Shown: positions 16,681-25,521, counted from the stretch's first letter. The stretch is 47,999 bases of DNA from Desulfococcus sp. 4484_241 (GCA_002085115.1 MZGQ01000037.1:1-47999), one strand, 5' to 3'. Numbers and translations: made by a program. The notes: generated by a model not told the origin, from the sequence alone.

Positions 16681-17651
16681 GTTTTTGAAAACTCTTCTGC
16701 CATTCTGCTGTTTGCCCGGCTGTGCAGGCGGATGTTTTCAAGAAACCCGCAGTGGCCGCCGGAATCTGATGTTTCTGTGGTGAGAAGTGGTGACGAGGCC
16801 AGGTTTGCAAGATCTACAGCCGGTATTATAGGGTCGTCCATGCTTGCTATTATAAGGGACGGAACCCTTAGCGGTTTTAAAACATCTCCTGTTATGGCAT
16901 ATCCGTTCAGGTAGGCATCGATATCGGGGAATTCCGTGAACCTTTCCACAAAATAAGCGGTAAGGGCGCGGATGCTTCTTTTGTAACGCCGTACGTTTGC
17001 AAGCTCTTCAAGATGCGGGAATATTTTATACTTTGTCTCAAGAGATGCGGTCCAGTTTCTCATGAAATAGGCGTGGTACATTCTTGGCCCCTTTTCCAGC
17101 GCCTCCATGGTACGGTGCGGGGAAAGCACCGGGCATACGGCAACCACCCGCTCAATCCTTATGCCTGCCGCCGGAGCCTTGAGCGCCACCCGCAGCACAA
17201 AGTTGCCGCCAAGTGAAAATCCGCCGAGAAACAGCCGTTTGTGGCCAAAGGCCTGCTGTATCTGTTTTACCGCGCCTACAACCTCGTTGAGCCGGCATGA
17301 GTGAAAGATCCCTTCGTTCAGATGGTGGGTCATCCCGTGATCCCTCAGGTTAAGGCGAAAAACCGAAAAGCCCCTGTCCCACAGGTATCCTGCGGCCGAC
17401 ACAAGATAGGCCGAGTCCGAGCTTCCCTGCCATCCATGTATCAGGACGCACAAACCGGGACCGGCCTGTTTCTGAGCAGCGTAGTAACCCTGGAGCCTTA
17501 CACCGTCGCCGCAGTCCAGTATGAAAGACCTGGATGCTTTGAGCATCTCCCGCGCCTGGCGGGCGGCAATCGTTTTGCGGATGGGGCTGCTGCTCAAAAC
17601 AGACTGGATGTGCCTGTTTTTCAGCCAGAGCGGAGGACAGAACCGGTTCAT
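16677..17651 (-). CDS. YheT-type alpha/beta hydrolase
   Basis: A serine hydrolase of the YheT/ABHD1-3-like group, 324 aa from the chosen start. The oxyanion loop is VLIHGWQG (69-76). The nucleophile S146 is in GGFSLGGN, the acid is in SMDDPIIP (about D272/D273), and the histidine is H300 in SGGHCGF. All triad members are present. The start at 17651 makes an ATGA overlap with the upstream ArnC-like gene and begins with the family-typical NRFCPPLWLKNRHIQS; the longer open frame upstream is not homologous. Substrate is unknown; acyl ester hydrolysis is a fair guess. Confidence 0.88.
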   Translation of the reverse strand: MNRFCPPLWLKNRHIQSVLSSSPIRKTIAARQAREMLKASRSFILDCGDGVRLQGYYAAQKQAGPGLCVLIHGWQGSSDSAYLVSAAGYLWDRGFSVFRLNLRDHGMTHHLNEGIFHSCRLNEVVGAVKQIQQAFGHKRLFLGGFSLGGNFVLRVALKAPAAGIRIERVVAVCPVLSPHRTMEALEKGPRMYHAYFMRNWTASLETKYKIFPHLEELANVRRYKRSIRALTAYFVERFTEFPDIDAYLNGYAITGDVLKPLRVPSLIIASMDDPIIPAVDLANLASSPLLTTETSDSGGHCGFLENIRLHSRANSRMAEEFSKT

Positions 17652-18604
17652 GGCGTTTTCCTGTCCATGTTGCTTGTTCCTGTAACCCTGTGCACGAAAT
17701 AGAGGGGAGCGGTCTCTGAAAGCCTTGTGGCGTATTGGCCAAGCAGACAGACCGCCAGTGACAGCATGCCTGCGGTAATCATCAGTATTGCGGCAGGCAT
17801 GGAGAGCCATGCAAAAGGCTGTGGAGTATTGGAATACAGGCTGACCAACATCAGGGACAGGCCAAATCCGATAATCAGAAGCGAACTTATCACGCCCATA
17901 ATGCCTATCATCGGGACAGGTATCGTTGTCATGCCAATCAACAGGTTGATGTAGAGCATGGCCAGTTTGATAATGCTGTATTTGGAGCGGCCTTTTGCCC
18001 GGGCGTTGTGCGCTACCGGGATCTCGGTGTGTTTTTTTGAAAAGCTGTTTGCAAGGATAGGAACAAATACGCCGCGGCTGGCGTATTTTACCATTGCGTC
18101 AACAACAGGCCGGCTGTATGCCCTCATCATGCAGCCGTAGTCATGCATCATAATGCCGGTCCATTTACGGAATTTTCTGTTGATCACCGATGACGCAACC
18201 CTTCGAAACAGGGAGTCCTGCCTGTCCGTCCTTATGCTTCCGACAACGTCATACCCTTTCCGTATGGTATCGACAAGCCGCGGTATCTCCTCCGGCGGGT
18301 TTTGAAGATCCGCATCCATTGTTATCACAAAATCCCCTCTTGAATGTTCGAAACCAGCGATAACCGCGGGGTGCTGGCCGTAATTCCTGTTTAAAAAAAT
18401 TCCCACCACCCTGCCTGGATGTTTTTCCGCCGCATCGTCTATTTTATCGGCAGACTCGTCCGTGCTGCCATCATCCACCAGTATGATTTCAAAACAAAGC
18501 CCTGTATCTTCACAGGCCGAAATGGATCTGCCGACAAGTTCGTCAATGGTCTCAGCCTCGTTGAAAACAGGAATTACAACGGAAAATGATGGGTCACCTG
18601 TCAT
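17648..18604 (-). CDS. ArnC/GtrB-like membrane glycosyltransferase
   Basis: A GT2 enzyme with a C-terminal membrane anchor (318 aa). The catalytic domain covers about 1-225, with IPVFNEAETI (11-20), LVDDGSTDES (42-51) and the metal motif MDADLQNPPEE (96-106). Two TM helices (about 232-256 and 268-290) follow, as in ArnC, GtrB and DPM-type enzymes that glycosylate undecaprenyl phosphate. It precedes the YheT-type hydrolase with an ATGA overlap and follows comEC by 174 bp. The sugar is unknown. A role in lipid A, O-antigen or glycan decoration is inferred. Confidence 0.9.
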   Translation of the reverse strand: MTGDPSFSVVIPVFNEAETIDELVGRSISACEDTGLCFEIILVDDGSTDESADKIDDAAEKHPGRVVGIFLNRNYGQHPAVIAGFEHSRGDFVITMDADLQNPPEEIPRLVDTIRKGYDVVGSIRTDRQDSLFRRVASSVINRKFRKWTGIMMHDYGCMMRAYSRPVVDAMVKYASRGVFVPILANSFSKKHTEIPVAHNARAKGRSKYSIIKLAMLYINLLIGMTTIPVPMIGIMGVISSLLIIGFGLSLMLVSLYSNTPQPFAWLSMPAAILMITAGMLSLAVCLLGQYATRLSETAPLYFVHRVTGTSNMDRKTP

Positions 18605-18778
18605 CTGCTAAAACATCTCCCGGGAATATTGAGCCTGGCCTGCCATCCGCATCTGCCCGCAGAACAGGCCGCCAATTCGTATGCCGTTTTTTATTGCACA
18701 AATTCGATTGTTTTTTCAAACCCTTTATTTTAAAAGCCGGATTTGATTTGCCGCATCCACGTGCAGAACAATCATAAA

Positions 18779-21301
18779 TCAAAAAATTTCGGGCCGGCAG
18801 GGCGTGTCTATATAAAGTTTCTTTCCTCTTGTTTTTATTACCACAGCTCCGTCTCTGTCCGTCCTGTAGACCGTTGCACCGATTTTCTTATAACGGGCAA
18901 AGACACTGTCATCGGGGTACCCGTAACGGTTCTTCCAGCCTGCCGATATCACAACGACCCTGGGCCTGACATGGTCAAGGAAAAGTTTTGTACTCGATGT
19001 CTTGCTGCCGTGATGCGGGGCAAGCAGCACAGTGCTGGCAAGCCGGTTTCCGGCCGCGGCAACCAGTTTTCTCTCTCCATTTCTCTGGATATCACCGGGA
19101 AAGAGAAAAGAGATTTTGTCCATGGCAATCCTGGCAACAAGGCTGTTGTCGTTTGTCTCCCTGCGGGCCTTTCCGGAAAGCCGGTCCAGGAAGCCTGCCG
19201 GCGGGTACAGGATATCGATCCGTATGCCGTCTGCCGTGTGTGTTTTGGGGAGCTTTTCGTACCCTGGCATGGCGATCCCGTTACGGACTGCGGCCGCGGT
19301 AAAGGCTCTGTACTCGGAACTGTGCCTGGGCTGTCCGTTTGACCATATCTGGCCGACATCGAAGTTTTCCGCTATGAAAACCAGGCCTGCGAGATGATCG
19401 GTATCCGGGTGGGTGACTATCATGGTGTCTATGGTGAGAATCTTGTTACGCCACAGAAACGGTGCGATTATCCATTTACCGGTGTCAAACGCCGAGGCCC
19501 CGTTGAACCCTCCGCCGTCGATGAGGATCGTCCTGCCGAATGGAAGCTCAAGCACTGCGGAGTTTCCCTGCCCCACGTCGAGGAAGGTGACCCTGAGATC
19601 GTCATGCAGCAGCCTGCGGTTCACCCAGTATGCGGTATCGGCCAGCATGAGCAGCAATGCGCATCCAAGAGCCATGACCGCCGGACTGCGCAAAAGCCAT
19701 TGTGCCCTGGCTTGGTTTACATTTTTCTTGCCAGGCCATTTCAAAGGTCTGCCCGCAATGGCGATGGCAGCCCACAGTGCCGTGTAGCAGCACACCATCT
19801 CAAGCAGGCTGGGTGTGACGGTTCTGACAGACGCCGGCTGAATGGCTGCTATCTTTTCAGCGATCGTGATTGCAAGGGCGACAAGATGCCCGCTTGCCTT
19901 GAAAAGAATAGCTCCAGCGCAGTGGCTTGCCTCCAGGGCAAGCGCCCCAAGCAGGCCTGCCGGTACCGCCAGGAAACCGACTATGGGAATGAGAAGGCAG
20001 TTTGAAACAAGCCCGGCAAACGACACCTGGTTGAAATACCGCATTGTCAGCGGCATGGTGCCGGCAATGGCAAAGGCCGATACCAGCAGAAAGGATATCG
20101 CTGTTTTTAAAAACCGGTTGTGAATGGGAGCGAGCCTTGGTCCAGCAGCAGACATTCCGTGCAGAATGAACAAAACGGCGGCAAAGGAGAGCTGGAACGA
20201 TACGGAAAACAGTGATGCGGGATGAATCATCAGTATTATAAGCGCCGCAACCGCGAGCGTGTTGACAAGGTTATGTTCCCTTTCCACCACAAGGGAGAGC
20301 AGGAAAACCACAACCATTATAACCGCCCTCTGCGTTGACGGCGACATGCCGGCGATAAGCCCGTAGGCCAGCACGGACAGAATGGTGACAAGGGCGGCAC
20401 ATTTTTTGACCCAACCGTTCCATAAAAGCACGGTAAAAAAGGAGAATATCGATGAAAACACGGCAAAAACGAAAGCGGCCACGATGCCCACGTGAAGACC
20501 TGATATGGCAAGCAGGTGCGCCGTGCCGGACCTGATAAACGCTTCCCTCACCTCCGAGGGGATATCGTTTCTCTTGCCCACTGTAAGGGCCTTGAGCACA
20601 CCGGCCCGTGATTTTTCTTTTACGCTTCTGTCAATCGCGTCTGCGATTTTAGTGCGCATTTTTTCAACAGCAGCCCGCAGGGTAGGCCGTGGCTTTGCCG
20701 TGATCACCGTGAGCCGGTCGGCGCTGGTGTATGTGTGACCGAACACGTTCCGGAAGGCCATGTATTGCCGGTAATCGAATGAGCCGGGATTGTTGAAATT
20801 CCTTATGGGCCTGATCGCACCGTTAAACCTTATGACTGTACCGAATGGAAATTTTTCAAACGCGTTGTAGACAGATGTCCGCAGACGGCCTTTAACCTTA
20901 ACAGCGTTTCCGCCAGGTTTTGAAAGTTCCAGGACTTTTAAGAAGAAGACCTGGCGGTTCCCTTTTATGACGGGATCGCTGTCCACGCTGCCGGTTATGG
21001 TGTATCTCCGGCCGTTTGCCCACGTTTGCAGGTGGTCCGGCAAAGGCGGCGGGTAAAGCGCCCCTGCGATGAAGGACCACCCCCTGAAAAACAGGAGCCC
21101 AAAGAACAGCCAGAGCAAAGATCGTCGCCATGCAGCGATCAGTCCGCATGCAACCACAAAAAGACCTGCCGCTGTAAAAAGGGCTGCTCCCTGCCGCAGG
21201 GGAATATACCTTCCGGCCACGGTGCCCGCAACTATTGCAGCAAGCAGCAGAATCGAGGGAAGCGGCCTGGGGCTAAGCAGTTTATGAAAATTTTCCGACA
21301 C
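18779..21301 (-). CDS. comEC: ComEC/Rec2 DNA-uptake channel protein
   Basis: An inner-membrane protein moving transforming ssDNA into the cytoplasm. The 840-aa protein has N-terminal TM helices (about 15-70), an OB-like DUF4131 region (about 95-210), a multi-TM competence domain (about 240-520, including AHLLAISGLHVGIVAA and STQRAVIM), and a C-terminal metallo-beta-lactamase domain starting with VTFLDVGQGNSAVLE and containing HPDTDHLAG. Length and order match full ComEC. The start codon is GTG (21301); the ribosome site is weak. A good promoter with a palindromic -10 lies upstream. No other competence genes are in the window. Confidence 0.95.
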   Translation of the reverse strand: MSENFHKLLSPRPLPSILLLAAIVAGTVAGRYIPLRQGAALFTAAGLFVVACGLIAAWRRSLLWLFFGLLFFRGWSFIAGALYPPPLPDHLQTWANGRRYTITGSVDSDPVIKGNRQVFFLKVLELSKPGGNAVKVKGRLRTSVYNAFEKFPFGTVIRFNGAIRPIRNFNNPGSFDYRQYMAFRNVFGHTYTSADRLTVITAKPRPTLRAAVEKMRTKIADAIDRSVKEKSRAGVLKALTVGKRNDIPSEVREAFIRSGTAHLLAISGLHVGIVAAFVFAVFSSIFSFFTVLLWNGWVKKCAALVTILSVLAYGLIAGMSPSTQRAVIMVVVFLLSLVVEREHNLVNTLAVAALIILMIHPASLFSVSFQLSFAAVLFILHGMSAAGPRLAPIHNRFLKTAISFLLVSAFAIAGTMPLTMRYFNQVSFAGLVSNCLLIPIVGFLAVPAGLLGALALEASHCAGAILFKASGHLVALAITIAEKIAAIQPASVRTVTPSLLEMVCCYTALWAAIAIAGRPLKWPGKKNVNQARAQWLLRSPAVMALGCALLLMLADTAYWVNRRLLHDDLRVTFLDVGQGNSAVLELPFGRTILIDGGGFNGASAFDTGKWIIAPFLWRNKILTIDTMIVTHPDTDHLAGLVFIAENFDVGQIWSNGQPRHSSEYRAFTAAAVRNGIAMPGYEKLPKTHTADGIRIDILYPPAGFLDRLSGKARRETNDNSLVARIAMDKISFLFPGDIQRNGERKLVAAAGNRLASTVLLAPHHGSKTSSTKLFLDHVRPRVVVISAGWKNRYGYPDDSVFARYKKIGATVYRTDRDGAVVIKTRGKKLYIDTPCRPEIF

Positions 21302-21367
21302 TTATTCTGTTTTACCCGGTATATGACGTATAAAGGTTTTTGCCCTGTGCGTTCTTGTTTTAGAGGC

Positions 21368-21416
21368 GTAAAATGCTTTTACAGCCTTTTATATATAAGG
21401 CTGCCGTGCCAGTCAA
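21368..21416 (-). promoter_or_regulatory. comEC promoter with palindromic -10 region
   Basis: On the minus strand the -35 TTGACT (21416-21411) and -10 TATAAA (21393-21388) are 17 nt apart. An inverted repeat, CAGCCTT with AAGGCTG (21382-21403, 8-nt centre), covers the -10 and most of the spacer. A second, GTAAAA-TGC-TTTTAC (21368-21382), sits at the predicted transcript 5' end. The first could be an operator and the second a 5' hairpin in the roughly 80-nt leader of comEC. Confidence 0.55.
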
Positions 21417-21525
21417 ACATGGCTGTGGTATAAGTGCTAAAACCCTGTGAACCGGAATTGCAAAAAAGTGCCGAAAAGGCATGTCCGGCCGCTCCGGGCT
21501 GCCTGCCGCAAAATTCGCGATTGTT

Positions 21526-21620
21526 TTTGATAAAGTTGTCTTAGCGGCCACGGCGGGTGAAAAATTTCCCTCCTGTTCCCTTGAAGGACTCGCCGCCTTC
21601 CAAAATCTATTTTTATCAAA
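21526..21620. repeat. Nested inverted repeats, possible structured RNA
   Basis: Outer arms TTTGATAAA (21526-21534) and TTTATCAAA (21612-21620) enclose inner arms CGGCGGGT (21551-21558) and ACTCGCCG (21588-21595, one G-T pair). The internal gaps are 16 nt on each side. The symmetry could reflect a folded RNA of about 95 nt or a protein-binding site. No promoter or terminator clearly frames it, so a transcript is speculative. Confidence 0.35.
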
Positions 21621-21715
21621 GACAACACATCCCCCAAAAAAATACCTTTATTTACAATACCTTGATAGCTCAAGATTGCCGTTTTCCATGTCTCTGCGCA
21701 GGAAATGTTTTTCTC

Positions 21716-21766
21716 TACATTCCCCCCAAACAGAGAATGTACATGGGTTCGATTCCCACCGCCACA
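21716..21766 (+). other. Orphan tRNA/tmRNA 3'-end-like fragment, possible attachment remnant
   Basis: A T-arm matching the universal pattern lies at 21743-21759 (GGG-TTCGATT-CCC with flanking T-A), followed by CGCCACA, which resembles the 3' acceptor of tRNA-Ser or tmRNA genes (often CGCC then TCC). A 7-bp hairpin (TACATTC / GAATGTA, 21716-21741) directly precedes it. No 5' acceptor, D-arm, anticodon arm or tmRNA tag region is found upstream, so it is not a working gene. Integrases often use tRNA/tmRNA 3' ends, leaving such a partial copy at one island end. No second copy was seen in this window. Confidence 0.4.
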
Positions 21767-21914
21767 TCTTTAGATGTTTTGACATGAAAAGCCTGAATGC
21801 CATCATCCGGGCAGTTCCGTTCACTGGTTCATGATGTCCAGATATCCGGTATAGCTGAAAAGCCAGTTGCGCTTATGGGAAGTCAGTTCCCGGACAATGC
21901 CCAAACTTCAAGGC

Positions 21915-21948
21915 GGTATCGGTAGAAATCTCTACCGAACTATATACC
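21915..21948. repeat. Hairpin overlapping the 3' end of the chaperone operon
   Basis: TCGGTAGA (21919-21926) and TCTACCGA (21931-21938) form a perfect 8-bp stem with loop AATC; GGTAT (21915-21919) and ATACC (21944-21948) can extend it with a bulge. The right arm includes the stop codon of the last operon gene (21932-21934). No T-run follows, so it may be a weak terminator, an mRNA-protecting stem or a recombination site. Confidence 0.5.
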
Positions 21949-22870
21949 ATACTTCCCTCTCCATCTTGAGTGAGTTTAGGAGATCTTCATCAATCAATCC
22001 GTCTTGAGTAAGACCGGCATACTTTTGGAATGCCTTTATTGCTGCTGCAGTTCGGCGGCCATATTGACCATCAATTGGACCAGGTTCGTAACCCAGTTCA
22101 GTCAAAAGCTTTTGGACTTCTCTAATGAGTTGATGTGAATAGCCCAACGTTTTAGCATCTCTAATCGCCTTAGCGACAATCTGACTTCGATTGGCCTCGA
22201 CTTCTCGCCGTGCACGATCTAACGTGCCAATACGGTAGCGATAACTCCCACAGCGACGATTATAATCAGCAACAATTTTATTGAACTTATCAACGCCTTC
22301 ATTAGAATCGATGAGATCTCTCATGGTGTCTATGCGAATGCTTTCGCGGACACACCAGCGGATCTGCGAAACAGAATGAACGTGGTTTGTACCGACAGGG
22401 GGTTTTTCATATAGCTGTTCCAAACTCCTGCTTGTGTTTGACGTCTTGGCAGAAGTTGGATTGCTTTGCCGAAGATTGTAAGTATAGGTTGGTTGAGACG
22501 GATTATATGATGCCTTCTTCGGACTTTGCCATACTTGATTGACAAGCCAAATCAGAATAACAACCGCAACATTGACAAGACAAATCAGAAGAACACCCGC
22601 AACTATGCGAAAAATCAATTTCAAGGCAAAGCCACCGGCACTATTTCCACTATCGACGGTTTCAACGGATGAATGAGAAGGTGTCGATTTGTGTTCTGGT
22701 TTGCTGCGAGAAGTTGTCTTTGACGTTGACGGTGAGACATAAGTGGCCTTAGACGGTTTTGACTCCGATGCGGGTCCAGACTCGACTATTTCATCAACTT
22801 CGCTGACATCGGATGCCAAATCGATAAGACCGGCAAAACCCTTTTTATTCTTTTCATTATCTACAGCCAT
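21932..22870 (-). CDS. Membrane-anchored protein with peptidoglycan-binding domain (chaperone cassette gene 6)
   Basis: A single-pass membrane protein (312 aa from the ATG at 22870; a GTG at 22876 is possible). Numbered from the GTG, residues 1-85 are a low-complexity Ser/Thr/Pro/Lys-rich segment and the TM is about 88-113. A second linker is followed by a module at about 168-232 with C175 and C209 (IRWCVRES ... FNKIVADYNRRCG), which I believe recurs in other bacterial proteins but cannot name. Residues 248-304 match PG_binding_1 (VQKLLTELGYEPGPIDG, then RRTAAAIKAFQ). It ends the minus-strand operon 126 bp after the J-like gene. With the N-terminus inside, the C-terminal domain would face the periplasm and cell wall, which suggests an envelope anchor for the chaperone set. 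AT-rich like the rest of the island. Confidence 0.82.
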   Translation of the reverse strand: MAVDNEKNKKGFAGLIDLASDVSEVDEIVESGPASESKPSKATYVSPSTSKTTSRSKPEHKSTPSHSSVETVDSGNSAGGFALKLIFRIVAGVLLICLVNVAVVILIWLVNQVWQSPKKASYNPSQPTYTYNLRQSNPTSAKTSNTSRSLEQLYEKPPVGTNHVHSVSQIRWCVRESIRIDTMRDLIDSNEGVDKFNKIVADYNRRCGSYRYRIGTLDRARREVEANRSQIVAKAIRDAKTLGYSHQLIREVQKLLTELGYEPGPIDGQYGRRTAAAIKAFQKYAGLTQDGLIDEDLLNSLKMEREVWYIVR

Positions 22871-22996
22871 AGCCACAGAACTTTTTGCCTTCGTACTGAA
22901 ACGTCATGCCCAATTTCATGATGGTGAATGTCGGATGTTAATTCTAACGAGCCAGAGAAGCCGCGTTCGCTGTCATTACTATCGTCCATCACACTA

Positions 22997-24646
22997 CTAA
23001 TCTTCCAACAAGCTGCTTATACGATCGCCGCCACGTTCCCAAAACATACGAATAGCAGCCTCAAGTATATGAATATTATCTTCATCTTGATAAGAAAAGT
23101 ATGTGGCCAGTTTTTTATCATTTTTCTTGCCAATACAAAAAACGCCAGAGTCATTCCATATAACAAGTTCGCTCCAACGACAAAATTCTCGTTTGTTGGA
23201 TGAAAATAACTTTTTACGTTCCAATTCAATCCCAAGATCGTGAATAAGAGCAGAACCAAATCTATATCGTTCCCCCTCTTTTAGACCTTCTAAAAACTCT
23301 GTCAAAATTCTAACGCAGACAGTCTTCCATAATCTTTCTATAAAGTTGTTGTAAATATCCTTTTGTTTTAGTTCAATAGAGGCTAAATCTGATATATTGC
23401 CAAATACAATCTTATATGTTGTTCCTGTTGGGATACCATTAACTGAGTGACGGGTCCCCCCCCACCGAACTCGAGTTATTGAATCTAATTTCCATCGGCG
23501 TCCTTTCCATTCGATGCCCTCGGGAGAAATTCTCAGTTTGTTTCTGAATATCCCACCAATAGTAGCTTCATATGTGATTTCTCTCTCCCACTCTTTTGCT
23601 CGTGTTTTTGCTTTTTCAAGTAGTTGAACACGTTGTTCTGCGATTTCATCCAGTGCACTCGCATCCTCAGCGGTGCGCTCAGCGACTTCAGCAACCTCTG
23701 CAAAAACTTCCTGAAGCATACTGGTTAGACGTTGCGAAAGGTCCAGCTTGTCATGCTCGTTAAATAAATGTATTGCCAACTCTCGTACTATCTTAGCAAT
23801 ATGGTTGCTTTTGTCATGATCAAGCCCACGACTCTTTGTGCTGACTTGAATCGGTTGTGCAACGGAGTCCCAATTTTTGACAACCTGTATGAGTTTGTCC
23901 ACCAATCTTTCAAGAACAACATCTGATTTTTCAGTATCAGCAGCTTGTTGTATTTTCTCTACAAGCATTTCGATATTTTTGCCTTCCTTTTCAAGAAAAG
24001 GTTGGGCTTCGATTTCATACGAATCGACTATATCGTCTATAAGTACAGGGCCTTGTTCTTCTCCTTCTTCAGTTGCTGACTCCACCGCAATTGTCATTGC
24101 ATCGACTAAGTGTTTTGAGTGAAGCTCGTCTAAGGCCGACTTGATAACTTGTCGGTAATAAATACGTCGCTCCTGAATCTCAGCTTCCACTACAGAAATA
24201 TCGGTAACCTCGGGAAAACCGGAGACGACACGCTCTTCATTGATTATTGTGCATAAATTTTCAGGCTTGACGTTTTCAAACGCCCATGCGAGCTCAAGTA
24301 TCCACTTGGCTATTTCTTCCGGATCGTTTGTACCCGTCAACCGTGATAGGCCCGCGGCCAGTAAGTTAGCTCTTGCCACTGAGGTTAGTTGAGAGATGCC
24401 AAGCAGATCATTAACCGAGTTATCCAGCAAGGCCAAAATTTCTGTTACCCGCTTAGGCCCCAATCCTGGCAGCCATGCAATTTCAGCAGAAAGTCGTTTT
24501 CTGGGATTCGTCAGATCTGATCTTGCCTTAGCGCATTCACCAGAATCCGTCATAAGGCTACGCTCATCCGCGAGCTCAATGATTTTTCTGCGGTTGTCCC
24601 GCGGTGTAGCCCCAAGGATATAAAAAGGATTCTGTAATAGGTCCAT
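22997..24646 (-). CDS. J-like protein without HPD, with two PH-like domains (chaperone cassette gene 5)
   Basis: A 549-aa protein with no named family that I recognise. Residues 5-60 resemble a J-domain in layout (NPFYILGATPRDNRRKII as helix I, then NPRKRLSAEIAWLPG like helix IV), but the HPD tripeptide that triggers Hsp70 ATPase is absent. Residues 60-340 are helical and acidic, partly coiled coil. Two PH-like beta domains follow: about 366-440 (ISPEGIEWKGRRWKLDSI) and about 456-536 (FCRWSELVIWNDSGVFCIG). The ATG has GAGGGG at 5 nt; the gene begins 14 bp after the AAA+ gene. Context with Hsp70 and GrpE genes supports a co-chaperone or adaptor role, an inference. Confidence 0.78.
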   Translation of the reverse strand: MDLLQNPFYILGATPRDNRRKIIELADERSLMTDSGECAKARSDLTNPRKRLSAEIAWLPGLGPKRVTEILALLDNSVNDLLGISQLTSVARANLLAAGLSRLTGTNDPEEIAKWILELAWAFENVKPENLCTIINEERVVSGFPEVTDISVVEAEIQERRIYYRQVIKSALDELHSKHLVDAMTIAVESATEEGEEQGPVLIDDIVDSYEIEAQPFLEKEGKNIEMLVEKIQQAADTEKSDVVLERLVDKLIQVVKNWDSVAQPIQVSTKSRGLDHDKSNHIAKIVRELAIHLFNEHDKLDLSQRLTSMLQEVFAEVAEVAERTAEDASALDEIAEQRVQLLEKAKTRAKEWEREITYEATIGGIFRNKLRISPEGIEWKGRRWKLDSITRVRWGGTRHSVNGIPTGTTYKIVFGNISDLASIELKQKDIYNNFIERLWKTVCVRILTEFLEGLKEGERYRFGSALIHDLGIELERKKLFSSNKREFCRWSELVIWNDSGVFCIGKKNDKKLATYFSYQDEDNIHILEAAIRMFWERGGDRISSLLED

Positions 24647-24660
24647 ACCGCCCCTCAGTT

Positions 24661-25521
24661 CTAAAATCCTATACGCCCGCCTTTCTTTTCTTTATCTTTT
24701 GGAAGACTGGCAAGTGCACTTGTAATGCTGTCTTGGTCAATGTGAGATTTCCCTGCCTTGGCAGCAAGACGAGCAGCCTCACGCACAACGAATGCAGCAT
24801 CCGACAATGGCTTGCCCGTCAAGGTTTTTAAGAGAGGGGATATATCTATATTATCTGCAGTTGGTATCTTACCAAGCAATGAATTTAGTAACGACTTGAC
24901 TTCACCACGTGATGGCATTCCGACCTCGATTATATGGTCAAATCGTCCTCTTCGGAGAATTGCCGGATCAATGAGTTCAATCAAATTGGTCATCGCAATA
25001 ATCAAAACTTTATTGTTGATTGCCTCAGGAATTCTTCTTAGAAATTCTGCGACTTCTTCGACATGATGTAACCCGGAAGAGCTACCGGCACGCCGGTCTG
25101 ATAAGAAGGATTCCATCTCATCAATAATTATAACTGATGGTGAAGCATCGAGTGCTTTATCAAAAATTTCTGATATTTTTTTGCTAGTTTCATGAATATA
25201 GGGGCTTCCAACACTATTAGAGTTAATTGAAAAACTCGGCCAATCTATAAATTCTACAAGGCGTTCTACAGCGAAGGTTTTGCCGCAACCTGGTGGGCCG
25301 TGCAAAACAATTGCCGATGGAAATTCTATACCAAGGGCCTGATATTTTTCGGCATTAAAAATAATATCAATGACGTGCTCGTTGAAAAATTCTTCAAGTT
25401 TCGGCCGTCCTGGAAGGGTGAACACTTTATGCTCATTTTTGTCAGGCTGTGATTGAGGTTGCTCATGATGAACAGCCCCATCGGCAATAGCGGTCTTTTC
25501 ATCCGATTGGCAGCCCGCCAT
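24661..25521 (-). CDS. Cdc48/FtsH-type AAA+ ATPase (chaperone cassette gene 4)
   Basis: A single AAA+ module of 286 aa, of the classic unfoldase clade (FtsH, Cdc48, Vps4-like). Walker A GPPGCGKT (76-83), Walker B IIIDE (132-136), sensor 1 in IIAMTN (N180), arginine fingers in RRGRFD (191-196) and a C-terminal lid with the sensor-2 region LSDAAFVVREAARLA are all intact. A tyrosine-bearing pore-loop candidate is GSPYIHE (106-112). Residues 1-35 are a short unstructured leader. The gene overlaps the 195-aa gene by 23 bp. No protease domain is fused, so it may remodel or extract proteins, possibly Hsp70 clients. Confidence 0.88.
   Translation of the reverse strand: MAGCQSDEKTAIADGAVHHEQPQSQPDKNEHKVFTLPGRPKLEEFFNEHVIDIIFNAEKYQALGIEFPSAIVLHGPPGCGKTFAVERLVEFIDWPSFSINSNSVGSPYIHETSKKISEIFDKALDASPSVIIIDEMESFLSDRRAGSSSGLHHVEEVAEFLRRIPEAINNKVLIIAMTNLIELIDPAILRRGRFDHIIEVGMPSRGEVKSLLNSLLGKIPTADNIDISPLLKTLTGKPLSDAAFVVREAARLAAKAGKSHIDQDSITSALASLPKDKEKKGGRIGF

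Larger units (their letters stand above)
21302..21931. other. 630-bp non-coding region at the left flank of the island
   Basis: No convincing gene is seen. In order it holds the comEC leader and promoter (21368-21416), a nested inverted-repeat structure (21526-21620), a 7-bp hairpin (21716-21741) followed by a tRNA-like T-arm (21743-21766), and a hairpin at the end of the chaperone operon (21915-21948). Reading frames here are short. One of them translates the T-arm as MGSIPTATS, a pattern typical of false ORFs over tRNA 3' ends. Confidence 0.6.

Noticed and set aside
21680-21770. Complete tRNA or tmRNA gene
   Set aside because: Only the T-arm and part of an acceptor-like tail are present. 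No matching 5' acceptor, D-arm or anticodon arm can be paired.
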